Assembly: GCF_000251145.1 (NCBI RefSeq)
Contig: NZ_AIDW01000021.1
Span: 62,001-126,000 of the forward strand
Direction: 5' to 3'
Origin: Sphingomonas sp. PAMC 26621
GTDB taxonomy: Bacteria > Pseudomonadota > Alphaproteobacteria > Sphingomonadales > Sphingomonadaceae
DNA: 64,000 nucleotides
The stretch's first letter is position 1. Each line of letters starts with the position of its first letter. The translations under genes were made by a program, and so were the position numbers. Positions 46,895-56,317 of this stretch are shown here, one piece after another. The notes beneath the pieces are model-generated. The model saw only the letters and a program-made list of their open reading frames with translations, did no database searches and was not told the DNA's origin.

Positions 46895-47341
46895 TTGAAC
46901 GTGCGGTCTTTTATGGTTTTTGCCGGGCTGTCGGTGGCCGGGTGCCAGTCGCCGCCCGAACTCAAGGTCGATCACGGCTATGTCCGGCTGGGCACGCTGC
47001 CGAGCCGCCCGTCGGCGGGCTATTTCACGATCCATGGCGGGCCGACCGAAACGACGCTGATCGCAGTCAACAGCCCGGTCGCGGTCAAGAGCGAGCTGCA
47101 TGAATCGATGACCGCCGGGGGCATGGCGACGATGAAGCCACTCGGCGACCTCAAGATCCCGGCCAAGTCGACGACCGAATTCAAACCGGGCGGCAAGCAC
47201 CTGATGCTGTTCGACATGAACCCCGGGATCAAACCGGGCCGCCCGATCACGCTGACCTTCACTTTCTCGGACGGGCGACGGATCGATGCGCTCGTGCCGA
47301 CGATCGCACCCGGCGCACCCGCGCCGACCTTCAAGGACTGA
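46895..47341 (+). CDS. PCu(A)C-type periplasmic copper chaperone, lipoprotein
   Basis: A 148-aa Cu(I) carrier for cytochrome oxidase or copper handling. It has a lipoprotein signal ending LSVAGC and the copper motif HESMTAGGMATMKPL...GGKHLMLFDM, i.e. the H-Mx10M-x21-HxM pattern of DUF461. The TTG start at 46895 has GGGAGA 6 nt upstream; GTG 46901 is the alternative. It is divergent from dnaK. Confidence 0.85.
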   Translation: MNVRSFMVFAGLSVAGCQSPPELKVDHGYVRLGTLPSRPSAGYFTIHGGPTETTLIAVNSPVAVKSELHESMTAGGMATMKPLGDLKIPAKSTTEFKPGGKHLMLFDMNPGIKPGRPITLTFTFSDGRRIDALVPTIAPGAPAPTFKD

Positions 47342-47350
47342 GCGCGGGGC

Positions 47351-47818
47351 GTGGCACGCGGCGAGAAAAGGACGCTGACCGAGGGCGAGATCACGCTGGC
47401 GAAAGGCGTGTTCGGCGATGCGATCGATTACGCGAAGGTGCGCCTTGCACAGCGCAAATGGGCGTTCTTCCAGCCGCGCGAGACGGTGATGGCGCCGACC
47501 GGGTGCATCTGCTTCCATCCCAAGGGTTCATTGTATCGCGATGATTTCGCATGCGAAAGTCTCGATGCGCAAGGGCTGCTGATCCATGAGATGACGCATA
47601 TCTGGCAGACCCAGCGGGGGGTGTTCCTCCCCCTCGTGCGGCACCCGTTCTGCCGGTACGATTACGCGATCCGGCCCGGCCTGCCGCTTAAAGGCTACGG
47701 GATCGAGCAGCAGGCGGAGATCGTGCGGCATACCTTCGTGCTGCGGCGCGGCGGGTTCATACGAGGCGCGCTGCCGCTTGCGACCTATGAGAGCATCCTG
47801 CCGTTCCGGCCGGGGTGA
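47351..47818 (+). CDS. HExxH-motif protein of unknown function
   Basis: A 155-aa protein with the zincin signature LLIHEMTHIWQTQRG and, downstream, GIEQQAEIVRHTFVLRR, where Glu could be a third ligand. PTGCICFHPKGSLYRDDFAC precedes it. Similar sphingomonad genes are often labelled 'vgr-related'. No signal peptide. It starts with a GTG 9 bp after the copper chaperone stop, so the two are probably cotranscribed. Confidence 0.65.
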   Translation: MARGEKRTLTEGEITLAKGVFGDAIDYAKVRLAQRKWAFFQPRETVMAPTGCICFHPKGSLYRDDFACESLDAQGLLIHEMTHIWQTQRGVFLPLVRHPFCRYDYAIRPGLPLKGYGIEQQAEIVRHTFVLRRGGFIRGALPLATYESILPFRPG

Positions 47819-47866
47819 GGTCGATCATCATCCGGTCGACGTCGCGACCGGACCAGGACGATCGGG

Positions 47867-48727
47867 TCACCGCATCTGCAGGAACAGCGACAAGGCAATG
47901 CGGACGCTGTCCGAGAACCGGTCGTAGATCACGCGCGAAACTTCCGCGATGACCGGCTGCCGATCGCGCCCCCCACGCGCGAAGATCGCAATCGCGACGC
48001 GGCGCCCGTCGGGCATGGTGATGACCCCTACGTCGTTGGTGACCCCGTCCAGCGTGCCGGTCTTGTCCTCGACCCGCGTGCCAACGGGCAGCAGCGCGCG
48101 AATACGGCGCGTTCCCGTCTGGCACCGGCCCATCAGGTCGAACAGGACGTTGCGGCTTTGCGCGCTCAGGATGGTCCCGTTGTCGAGCTTGTACAACAGC
48201 GCGACCATCGCAACCGGCGTGGCGACGTCCTTGCTGTCGGCCAGATGGCCACGCTCGCGCAGCAACTGCGCGATGGTGCGGTCCACGCGGATGCCGGTGA
48301 TCTTGTGCGACCACAGCCACTGCTGGACCGCCATCGGGCCACCGAGCGTCGCAAGCAACTGGTCGGCCGCGATATTGTCGCTGCGGACGAGCATCAATTC
48401 CATGACCTTGGCGGCGGGTCGGCCGTAGAGCGTCTCGCTCAGGCTGCGTCGCCCGTGGTCGACCTCGGCAAGATAGGCAGCCGCAATCGCGAGCTTGACC
48501 GTGCTCGCCATCGGAAACGCGATGTCGCCGTTGACGGCAACCGCCGAACCATCGCGCAGATCGAGCGCGGCGATGCCATATTCCCCGGTGCGCCCCGCGA
48601 CCAGCATGCTCAACTGGCGTTCCAGCCCGATCAGCTCGGGCGAACTTGCGGCCATGGCCGGTGCGGGGACGATGAGGCTGGCGGCAAGACCGGACAGAAG
48701 CAGGCGGGAGAGGAGGGGTACGCGCAT
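47867..48727 (-). CDS. Class A beta-lactamase-like serine hydrolase lacking the usual Glu166
   Basis: A 286-aa exported protein (signal peptide to about residue 26). It has the serine motif STVK (Ser75), the SDN loop (residues 116-118) and DKTGTLDG with KTG at 222-224. In the omega-loop region, aligned from VDR to the following TP, the residue at the place of the deacylating Glu166 is Ile152 (DRTIAQLL) and Asn170 is replaced by Leu. The fold is that of a beta-lactamase, but hydrolysis would be impaired unless another residue helps. ATG 48727 has AAGGA 6 nt upstream. It may be an acyl-enzyme-forming binder, a peptidase or a non-penicillin esterase. Confidence 0.75.
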   Translation of the reverse strand: MRVPLLSRLLLSGLAASLIVPAPAMAASSPELIGLERQLSMLVAGRTGEYGIAALDLRDGSAVAVNGDIAFPMASTVKLAIAAAYLAEVDHGRRSLSETLYGRPAAKVMELMLVRSDNIAADQLLATLGGPMAVQQWLWSHKITGIRVDRTIAQLLRERGHLADSKDVATPVAMVALLYKLDNGTILSAQSRNVLFDLMGRCQTGTRRIRALLPVGTRVEDKTGTLDGVTNDVGVITMPDGRRVAIAIFARGGRDRQPVIAEVSRVIYDRFSDSVRIALSLFLQMR

Positions 48728-48870
48728 CGATCGTCCTTGCGTGGGATCCTTCGGCATTGTGCTTAGCCTAAACTCCGGCATGTGAATACGACGTGTTGCA
48801 AAGTGCTGATGTTCGTCGAATTCCGGGGAGCGCGCGAAAAGTGGGGGGCGCTGGCCCGGAAAGCCGACCG

Positions 48871-50715
48871 TCACGTTCCACCCGCCCCGGTCGGCGCGAG
48901 CCGCAGGGTCAGCGTGGCCACCGCGCCCTGCCCCGGGCCCGCGCTGTCGAGCCGAAGCGTCCCCTGCATCGCGCGCATCGCATTGGCGCACCAATGCAAC
49001 CCGAGCCCCCCGACCTTGTGTGCGCGGGTGGAATAGCCGCGCTGGAACAGGCTGGACGCCGCGCCCCGCTCGATCCCCTCGCCGTCATCTCGGATCGCGA
49101 TCCAGGCGGTGTCGCCGACCCGTTCGATCGTCACGCCGATGCTGCCGCTCCCGGTGCCGCGCGCCGCGATCGCATCCGCGGCATTGGCGAACAGATTGCC
49201 GATCACCTGGCTCAGCAGGATCCGGCTCGCGATCACGTCGCAGCGCTGCGCGGGGAAACTGAACGCGATCGAGACGGTCCCCGAATAGCGCGCGATCGTT
49301 GCATTCCGCGCGACGATATCCGTTACGTCACAGGGGGATAGCTCAGGACGCTCCTGCGCCGCCTGATGTTGCTGCCCAATGATCTCGAGCACCTGCGCCA
49401 TCGCCTCGCGGGCGACCAGCAACGCCGCCTGCCGCTCGGCGCGGTCCTTGGCAACCGCCGCCACCGCAGCGCCCGTGAAGGCCGCGAGCTTCGCGCGGCG
49501 CGCCGGCTCGAGATCGTCCTGCGCGAGCTCCGCAATCGCCCGGTCGATCATGTCACGGTCGACCGGCGGCGGCTGTTGCAAATCCCGGCTCACGATCGTG
49601 CTGACCGGGGTCAGCGCGTTGCGGACATTGTGCAGGATCGCGGTCGCGCTGTCGCTTCTCCCAAGTGCGAAATTCTGCAGTTCGAGCTGCCCGCGCAGAT
49701 CCTGCAGCTGGCACAGCATCGCGTTGAAGCTGGCGGCAAGCGAGCCGATCTCGTCGTTGCGCGGGACATCGCGCAGCAATTCGAGTGAGCCCGTCTGCGG
49801 CACGGTCTGCATGTGCCGCTCGACCCGCGCGAGCGGGCGCAGCACCAGCGTCGTCATCATCCGGGACAGCACGAGCAGCACGATCAGCAAGAGGATGATC
49901 GACCCGGCGACCGCAAGCAGCAGCACGCGCTGCCCCAGCACCGCGAGATCGCGCCGGACGGTGACCGTCACGCTCCCGAGCACGCGCCCGTCGACGGCCG
50001 CGATCGGCACCGCGATCCGCAGCGACGCGGGCGACGAACGGACGACCGTGGTCGACGGCGTTTGCGTGAGATCGATCCGCGCAGGCTGTTGCGCGGCGTC
50101 GGAGAGCATCTTTGCCGACAGGCGCCGGGCCATCACGACATACCGGCGCGATCCGCTGGTACCGCCGGGCGAAGGATAGACCCGCGCCACCCCGATCGCG
50201 ACGATGCCGCCGCCGAGCCGGGTGTAGAAATGGGCGGGATGCTGCCCCGCAGCGATGCGTTCGAGCGGGAGATGCGTCAGCAACGTTGCAAAGTCGCGCT
50301 CGCCACGGACGCCTGCGGATTTGCGCCACCGCAGCGCTTCCACGCCGTCGAGCGGCGCGACCTGCGCGATCCCGTCCACCGTCTTTACCTTGAGCGCCCG
50401 CGACGCGCCGGCAGCGATCGGGGTGCCGGCGGAACCGTCGACATAGTCGCGCGCATTCTGTTCGACCGATCGCGCGATGGTGTCGAGCGCGGCATGCATG
50501 CGATCGACCTCGGCCGCCACCGCGCGCTGCTCGAGCGCATCGAAACTGGGGACGATCACCGATGCCAGCACCGCGACCAGCGCAACCGCGCCGAGCAGAC
50601 CGATTACGGTGAGGATCAGCACGAGCTTCGCGCCCAGCGTCCCTGGCCATAATGCCCGGACCGAACGCCGCCGCCATACCCGTGCGCGCGTCCAGCGGGA
50701 GCGGCGCGCGATCAT
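48871..50715 (-). CDS. Membrane sensor histidine kinase with CHASE4-like sensor
   Basis: A 614-aa kinase. Two membrane helices (about residues 28-52 and 272-296) bracket a periplasmic sensor with VPSFDALEQRAVAAEVDRMHAALD, typical of CHASE4. HAMP follows (RPLARVERHMQ), then a dimerisation box LHNVRNALTPV with the phospho-His, and a catalytic domain with N box NLFANAADAIAARG, DDGEGI and GGLGLHWCAN. Its ATG overlaps the EAL gene stop as ATGA, so it is expressed with the c-di-GMP regulator. Confidence 0.85.
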   Translation of the reverse strand: MIARRSRWTRARVWRRRSVRALWPGTLGAKLVLILTVIGLLGAVALVAVLASVIVPSFDALEQRAVAAEVDRMHAALDTIARSVEQNARDYVDGSAGTPIAAGASRALKVKTVDGIAQVAPLDGVEALRWRKSAGVRGERDFATLLTHLPLERIAAGQHPAHFYTRLGGGIVAIGVARVYPSPGGTSGSRRYVVMARRLSAKMLSDAAQQPARIDLTQTPSTTVVRSSPASLRIAVPIAAVDGRVLGSVTVTVRRDLAVLGQRVLLLAVAGSIILLLIVLLVLSRMMTTLVLRPLARVERHMQTVPQTGSLELLRDVPRNDEIGSLAASFNAMLCQLQDLRGQLELQNFALGRSDSATAILHNVRNALTPVSTIVSRDLQQPPPVDRDMIDRAIAELAQDDLEPARRAKLAAFTGAAVAAVAKDRAERQAALLVAREAMAQVLEIIGQQHQAAQERPELSPCDVTDIVARNATIARYSGTVSIAFSFPAQRCDVIASRILLSQVIGNLFANAADAIAARGTGSGSIGVTIERVGDTAWIAIRDDGEGIERGAASSLFQRGYSTRAHKVGGLGLHWCANAMRAMQGTLRLDSAGPGQGAVATLTLRLAPTGAGGT

Positions 50716-52606
50716 CCCGATGTCGCGCGATCGTCTTCAAGCAGCGGCGGTGTTCCCGACCCATCGGTCATGAACCGCGTCACCGCGATCTGGCGTGCGA
50801 AAGCCTTGGGCACCGGCCGCGAGAACAGGAACCCCTGCATGTGCGAACACCCCGCCACGCGCAGCGCCTGCAACTGGGCATCGCTCTCGACCCCTTCCGC
50901 CACCACGCCGAGCCCGAGCGCACGGCCGAGATGGATGATCGAGTGGACGATCGCCGCGCTCTCGCGCTCGCGTCCCATGCCGTCGATGAAGCTGCGGTCG
51001 ATCTTGAGGCAGTCGAGCGCGAACTTGCGGATGTTGTAGAGGCTCGAATAGCCCGTCCCGAAATCATCGAGCGCGATGCGGAAACCCATCTGGCGCAGCT
51101 TGTAGAGCGTCTCGGCGGCGCGATCGGCATCGTCGAAGATCGCGGTCTCGGTGATCTCGATCTGCACCCGCGTCGGGTCGACCCCCGCGCGCTGGACTTC
51201 CTCGACCAGCCGCGCGACGAAATTGTGCCGCCGGAACTGGCGCGGCGAGAAGTTGATCGAGACATATTGCGTCGGCCATTCGACCAGCACCTTAAGCGAT
51301 TCCCGCAGGACCCAGTCGCCAATCTCGTGGATCAGGTTGGATTCCTCGGCGATCGGGATGAACACATCGGGGCCGATCGGGCCGTGCGCATCGGTGTTCC
51401 ACCGCAGCAGCGCCTCGAACCCGACGATCTCGAGCCGCTCGCGCCCGACGATCGGCTGATAGGCGAGACTGAGCTCGTCGCGCGCGATCGCGCCCGAGAG
51501 GCCGGTCTCGATCGTGCGGCCAGACGGATCGTCTCGTCCATCCCGTCGTCGAACACGCGGACGATCCCGCGCCCGTCGCGCTTGGCGTCGTTGAGCGCGA
51601 GATCCGCCCGGCGCATCAGGTCGACCGGATCGCGCGTCTCGCCCGGCTCGGTCGCGATCAGCCCGATCGATGCGCCGCCGTGCACCGAATGGCCAAGCAC
51701 CTTGAAGGTGGTCGCGCACGCCTTGGCGATCCGCTCGCAGTCCGCTGCGGCGGCATCCTGCCCGGGGGTATCGAACAGCAGGCCGAATTCGTCCCCGCCC
51801 AGCCGCGCAACCATCCCGCCCTCCGGGACCGAGCGTTGCAACACGCCGCACATCGCGCGGATCAGTTCGTCACCGGCAAGATGCCCAAGCGTATCGTTGA
51901 CGAGCTTGAACCGGTCGAGGTCGACCATCGCGACCGCAAATTGCACATTCGAGCGCGCGCGCTCGGCCAGCGCGCGGCGGAAGGCCAGCCGGTTGGGCGC
52001 CTCGGTCAGCGAGTCATGGCTCGCCAGATGCATCGCGCGGCTTTCGTTCGCGGCGAGCTCATGGCCCTGTTCCTGCAACTGGACGACCTGCTCGGCAAGC
52101 GTAAGCCGCGCGGCGGTCAGTTCGCGGTCATTTTCCCAGCGATGGACCAGCGCAGTCGCCATCTGCTGGACCTCGGCAACCTCGAACGGCTTGGCGATAT
52201 AGAAGAGTTTGTCCGCGGGGCCGGCGACCCGGGCGATCTCGATCGGCGCGAAGTCCGAATAGCCGGTGACGATGACGAGATGGATCTCGGGGTCGATCGC
52301 GCGGATCCGCGCGGCGGTCTCGCGCCCGTCGATCCCCGGGGGCATGCGCACGTCGATGAACGCGACCGCGATCGGATCGTCGTCGCGCTGTGCGGCGGCG
52401 ACCGCGGCAACACCCTCCATCCCCTGCAACGCGTGAACGAGCGCGAACGACTGCAGCGGATCAGCCGGGAGCGCAGCGACATTCGCCCCGAACAGCTCGG
52501 CTGCCATCGCGTCGAGCGCCGGGTTGATGCCGTCGCCGACCGGCGCAAAGCTGCGTCGATAGCTGTCGTGCATGGCAGGTTCGTCGTCGACGATGAGAAT
52601 ACGCAT
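50712..52606 (-). pseudogene. REC-GGDEF-EAL response regulator split by a frameshift
   Basis: From ATG 52606 one frame encodes a receiver domain (MRILIVDDEPAMHDS, phospho-Asp in FIDVRMPPGIDGRE, KPF), then GGDEF (DRFKLVNDTLGHLAGDELIR, RLGGDEFGLLF) and runs into DGMDETIRL. The next frame continues RTIETGLSGAIARDELSLAYQPIV with a full EAL domain (FEALLRW, TGYSSLYNIRKF, EGVESDAQLQALRVAGCSHM) to the stop at 50712. The frames meet near 51517-51523, where CTGGCCGC would read RLRRTIE if one C were restored (CTGCGCCGC). So a single-base deletion, or a sequencing error, breaks a REC-GGDEF-EAL protein of about 630 aa. The parts are otherwise intact, including both catalytic signatures. Confidence 0.8.
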
Positions 52607-52800
52607 CTGGCACCACCATTATCGGCAAAGGACGCGATGCGCCCTTTCCTTGCGGTATGCAAACTAGGTTAAGAACTTGTGTAGCGAAGATATTCAAATT
52701 CCGAGGATTTTCATCCCGAACGGGGGGGGCTCTGGCGCCCGCCGCAGGCATCACCCCCGCGGGAAACGCCGATGGAACCGACCGTTTCCCGCAACCGGGC

Positions 52801-53709
52801 TTACGACCGGCCGAACACACTTCCCCGGCTCAAGGCGCGGACGCCGAGCTCGATCGCACCCAGCGGCCCGGCCATCCCGCCGAGTTCGGCCGGAACGACG
52901 AACGCCTCGATCGGCAGGAGTCCGCGCGCGCTGACATAGCCTGCGAGGCTATGGACGAGCTTCTCCTGGATCCGCGAGAACAGATGCGGTGTCCCGACCA
53001 TCACCCCGCCACCCATCACGATCCGACGCGGGATCCCGGTCAGCACGAGCATGTGGCACAATTGCGCGAGCGCATGCGCGACCCCGTCCCACACCGGATC
53101 GTCCGCCGCGATATCCTGCGCCGCGGTTCCGGTGCGCGCGCGGATTGCGGTGCCCGAGGCGAGCCCCTCGAGGCAATCGCCATGGAACGGGCACGCCCCC
53201 GCCCAGTGGTCCCCCGCCAGCCGGACGGGGCGAATGTGCCCCAGTTCGGAATGCGTCAGCCCGGATACCGGCATCCCGCCGAGCACCAGACCGACGCCAA
53301 GCCCGGTCCCGACGGTGACATAGGCATGATCCGCGACGGTGCGCGCGGCACCCCAGCGGCCCTCGCCCAGTGCCGCGCCCGCAACGTCGCTGTCGAACCC
53401 GGTCGGCACCCCCGTCACGCGCGCCAGCCGCGCGCCGACATCGGTGTGCGACCAGTCCGGCTTGGGGGTGGCGGTGATGAAGCCGTGCGTCGGATCCAGC
53501 GGATCGAGCGACACCGGCCCGAAGCTCGCGATGCCGAGCGCCTCATACCCCGCCCAGCGGCCGAGCACGGCCTCGACCGCGTCGAGCGTTTCGGCGGGCG
53601 TCGTCGTCGGGATCGTCACCGTGTCCCGAACGTCGTCCGGCCCGCTGCCGAGCACGCAGATGACCTTGGTCCCGCCAAGCTCGACCCCTGCAACAAGCGG
53701 CGAGCTCAT
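52801..53709 (-). CDS. ROK-family sugar kinase (fructokinase-like)
   Basis: A 302-aa ATP-dependent sugar kinase. The phosphate loop is GVELGGTKVICVLG, followed by TVGTGLGVGLVLGG and a zinc site with GHIRP...HWAGACPFHGDCLEGLASG, which is typical of bacterial fructokinases of the ROK family. The ATG overlaps the glmS stop as ATGA; coupling to glmS suggests feeding fructose-6-phosphate to amino-sugar synthesis. The sugar is inferred. Confidence 0.85.
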   Translation of the reverse strand: MSSPLVAGVELGGTKVICVLGSGPDDVRDTVTIPTTTPAETLDAVEAVLGRWAGYEALGIASFGPVSLDPLDPTHGFITATPKPDWSHTDVGARLARVTGVPTGFDSDVAGAALGEGRWGAARTVADHAYVTVGTGLGVGLVLGGMPVSGLTHSELGHIRPVRLAGDHWAGACPFHGDCLEGLASGTAIRARTGTAAQDIAADDPVWDGVAHALAQLCHMLVLTGIPRRIVMGGGVMVGTPHLFSRIQEKLVHSLAGYVSARGLLPIEAFVVPAELGGMAGPLGAIELGVRALSRGSVFGRS

Positions 53710-55529
53710 TCGACCGTCACCGACTTGGCGAGGTTGCGCGGCTGGTCGACATCGGTGCCCTTGATCACCGCGACGTGGTACGCGAGCAACTGCACCGGCA
53801 CCGCATAAACGAGCGGCGCGATCAACGGGTGGACCTTGGGCATGGTGATCGTCGCGAGACAGCCGTCGCCGGCCGCCTGGATCCCGTCATAATCCGAGAT
53901 CAGCACGACCTTTCCGCCGCGCGCCTGGACTTCCTGCATGTTGCTCACGGTCTTGTCGAACAGCGGCCCCGACGGCGCGATGACGATGACCGGCACATTC
54001 TCGTCGATCAGCGCGATCGGCCCGTGCTTCATCTCGCCCGCGGCATAACCTTCCGCGTGGATGTAGCTGATTTCCTTCAGTTTCAGCGCGCCTTCCAGCG
54101 CCAGCGGATAGTCGGTCCCGCGCCCCAGGTAGAGCACGTCGCGCGCCACCGCGATATGATGCGCCATCGCCTCGATTGCCTCGTCATACGCCAGCGCGCC
54201 GTTGAGCGCGGCGGGCGCTTCGGCGAGATGCCTGACGATCATCTTCTCCTCCGCCGGGCTGAGCTTGCCTTTCGCACGCGCGAGGTTGGCGGCAAGCGCG
54301 GCGAGCACCGCGAGCTGGCAGGTGAACGCCTTGGTCGAGGCGACGCCGATTTCGGGACCAGCGTGGGTCGGCAGCAAGATGTCGGCCTCGCGCGCCATCG
54401 AGCTGGTCGGCACGTTGACGACGACCGCGATCGTCTGCCCTTCGGCCTTGGCGTGGCGGAGTGCTGCGAGCGTATCGGCGGTCTCGCCCGACTGGCTGAT
54501 GAAGAGCGCGAGACCGCCCTCCTCCATCACCGGCGCGCGGTAGCGGAACTCGGACGCGACATCGAGGTCGACCGGCACGCGCGCGAACTGTTCGAACCAG
54601 TATTTGGCGACCATGCCCGCATAGAAGCTCGTTCCGCACGCGACGATCGTCACGCGCTTGATCGTCGAGAGGTCGAACTCGGGGATCGGCAGCGTGACGC
54701 GTTCCTCCATCCGCTGGAGATACGAGCGCAGCGTCTGCGCGACGACGATCGGTTGCTCGTAAATCTCCTTGAGCATGTAATGCTTATGGTTGCCCTTGGA
54801 CACGAGATCGCCGGTCACGCCCGAGATCGTGATCGCGCGGTCTACGGGGGTGTTGTCGCGGTCATAGACCTGCGCGCCGTCGCGCGTCAGCACGACCCAG
54901 TCGCCCTCGTCGAGATAGGCAATCCGCTGCGTCAGCGGCGCGAGCGCGAGCGCGTCCGAGCCGAGGTACATCTCGCCTTCGCCATGCCCGACGACCAGCG
55001 GCGAGCCGAGCCGCGCGCCGATCAGCAGGTCGGGATGCTGGCGGAACAGGATCGCGAGCGCGAACGCGCCGTGGAGCCGCGGAAGGATTTCGCGGACCGC
55101 CTCGATCGGGCCGAGCCCGGCCTCGACCTTCTCGCTGATCAGATGCGCGACGACTTCGGTATCGGTCTCGCTGGTGAAGGTGCGCCCGCGCGCGATCAGT
55201 TCGTCGCGCAGCGGCTTGAAATTCTCGATGATCCCGTTGTGGACGACCGCGACCTCGCCCGTCGCATGCGGGTGCGCGTTGTTGGTGGTCGGCCCGCCAT
55301 GCGTCGCCCAGCGGGTGTGCGCGATCCCGGTCTTGCCCGGCAGCGGGTGCGCGGCGAGTTCGTTTGCGAGATTGATCAGCTTGCCCGACGCACGCCGCCG
55401 CTCGATCGCGCCGTCGAAGTCGGTCGCGATGCCCGCCGAGTCATAGCCGCGATATTCGAGCCGCTTGAGCCCGTCGAGCAGACGATCGGCCACGTCTTCG
55501 GTGCTCAGGATGCCAACGATGCCACACAT
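53706..55529 (-). CDS. glmS: Glutamine-fructose-6-phosphate aminotransferase
   Basis: Makes glucosamine-6-phosphate for peptidoglycan and LPS. The 607-aa protein begins MCGIVGILSTEDVAD, with Cys2 as the N-terminal nucleophile of glutaminase, and has HTRWATHGGPTTNNAHPH. Two SIS domains follow (VACGTSFYAGMVAKYW; LYLGRGTDYPLALEGALKLKEISYIHAEGYAAGE) and the C-terminal VDQPRNLAKSVTVE. It is followed by the coupled ROK kinase. Confidence 0.96.
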   Translation of the reverse strand: MCGIVGILSTEDVADRLLDGLKRLEYRGYDSAGIATDFDGAIERRRASGKLINLANELAAHPLPGKTGIAHTRWATHGGPTTNNAHPHATGEVAVVHNGIIENFKPLRDELIARGRTFTSETDTEVVAHLISEKVEAGLGPIEAVREILPRLHGAFALAILFRQHPDLLIGARLGSPLVVGHGEGEMYLGSDALALAPLTQRIAYLDEGDWVVLTRDGAQVYDRDNTPVDRAITISGVTGDLVSKGNHKHYMLKEIYEQPIVVAQTLRSYLQRMEERVTLPIPEFDLSTIKRVTIVACGTSFYAGMVAKYWFEQFARVPVDLDVASEFRYRAPVMEEGGLALFISQSGETADTLAALRHAKAEGQTIAVVVNVPTSSMAREADILLPTHAGPEIGVASTKAFTCQLAVLAALAANLARAKGKLSPAEEKMIVRHLAEAPAALNGALAYDEAIEAMAHHIAVARDVLYLGRGTDYPLALEGALKLKEISYIHAEGYAAGEMKHGPIALIDENVPVIVIAPSGPLFDKTVSNMQEVQARGGKVVLISDYDGIQAAGDGCLATITMPKVHPLIAPLVYAVPVQLLAYHVAVIKGTDVDQPRNLAKSVTVE

Positions 55530-55544
55530 GGAATGTCGTCCGGA

Positions 55545-55925
55545 TTAGAGGAGATAGGGTACGCGGACCCCCGGCATGTTCACCGGGAAATCCTTTATAT
55601 TGCGGGTCACTAACACGCGACCGTGAATTTGCGCTGAAGCAAGGATGACGGCGTCCGGCGACTTCAGGCGCGGTCGCTCGCGCCGCAATGCCGCCGCGCG
55701 CGCCGCGATCTCCGCGTCGATATCGTCGATCCCGAAACCCGTCATGAAGTGCTCGGCGCTCTTGAGACGATTGCCGATTCCCTTAGACATTACCTCGATC
55801 CAGACCATTCGGCTGAGCCAAGCGCGACCACCGTCATTCGATGCGCGCCGTATTTCGGTAAGCGCGGGCTCGAACCCGGCGAGCGCATCGATGACGATGT
55901 TCGAATCGAAGGTGAAGCCGCTCAC
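55545..55925 (-). CDS. PIN-domain toxin, VapC-like
   Basis: A 126-aa ribonuclease-fold protein. Acidic residues fit the PIN site: Asp7 in FDSNIVIDAL, Glu in VWIEVMSKG, Asp in SPDAVILASA and Asp in TRNIKDFP. GTG at 55925 overlaps the antitoxin stop as GTGA. It is a toxin by family; RNA target unknown. The pair sits between glmU and glmS. Confidence 0.82.
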   Translation of the reverse strand: MSGFTFDSNIVIDALAGFEPALTEIRRASNDGGRAWLSRMVWIEVMSKGIGNRLKSAEHFMTGFGIDDIDAEIAARAAALRRERPRLKSPDAVILASAQIHGRVLVTRNIKDFPVNMPGVRVPYLL

Positions 55926-56287
55926 TTGGACTGGGGGTATTTCGGTTCGGGATATTTCCCGGCGAGCATATCGAGATAAATTTGCCGTTGCCGATCGTCT
56001 TCGGCATCGAACAGATCGGGAAAGTCGGCTTTCACATCCTCATAATCGTCGTCCCACGGGCGGGTCCAGGAGGCACGCTCCCGACGCTGCCAGTCGACCG
56101 AATCCCCGATGTCGACACGATCTTTCCAGGCACCGAACCCAGCCTCGAGCCAGTCCTTGGGTGCCTCGGCGCGATAAGAGGACACGGCCTCGCGCAGGAC
56201 CGACGCGCGCGACTTGCCCTGCTCGGCGGCACGGGCGTCGAGCCACCGGATATCATCGTCGGGAAGATCGGCGAGAATGCGGGTCAT
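55922..56287 (-). CDS. Ribbon-helix-helix antitoxin paired with the PIN toxin
   Basis: A 121-aa protein. Residues 1-40 (TRILADLPDDDIRWLDARAA...SRASVLREAVSSY) fit a CopG/RHH DNA-binding domain; the rest is charged and Trp/Asp-rich with a C-terminal tail (YPEPKYPQSK) likely to wrap the toxin. The long second half is unusual for the VapB type. A direct repeat lies just upstream. Confidence 0.75.
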   Translation of the reverse strand: MTRILADLPDDDIRWLDARAAEQGKSRASVLREAVSSYRAEAPKDWLEAGFGAWKDRVDIGDSVDWQRRERASWTRPWDDDYEDVKADFPDLFDAEDDRQRQIYLDMLAGKYPEPKYPQSK

Positions 56288-56296
56288 GCCATGTTG

Positions 56297-56317
56297 ATAT
56301 CACGACGGTATATCACG
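56297..56317. promoter_or_regulatory. Direct-repeat operator before the antitoxin gene
   Basis: ATATCACG occurs at 56297-56304 and 56310-56317 (13 nt apart; CGTGATAT on the gene strand), immediately before the antitoxin ATG and up against the glmU stop. RHH antitoxins commonly bind short repeats here. Confidence 0.5.

Noticed and set aside
51332..51851. Overlapping second gene for the EAL domain as a natural separate gene
   Set aside because: The EAL frame upstream of 51520 reads low-complexity Arg-rich translation, and its first real domain residues begin exactly where the GGDEF frame stops making sense.
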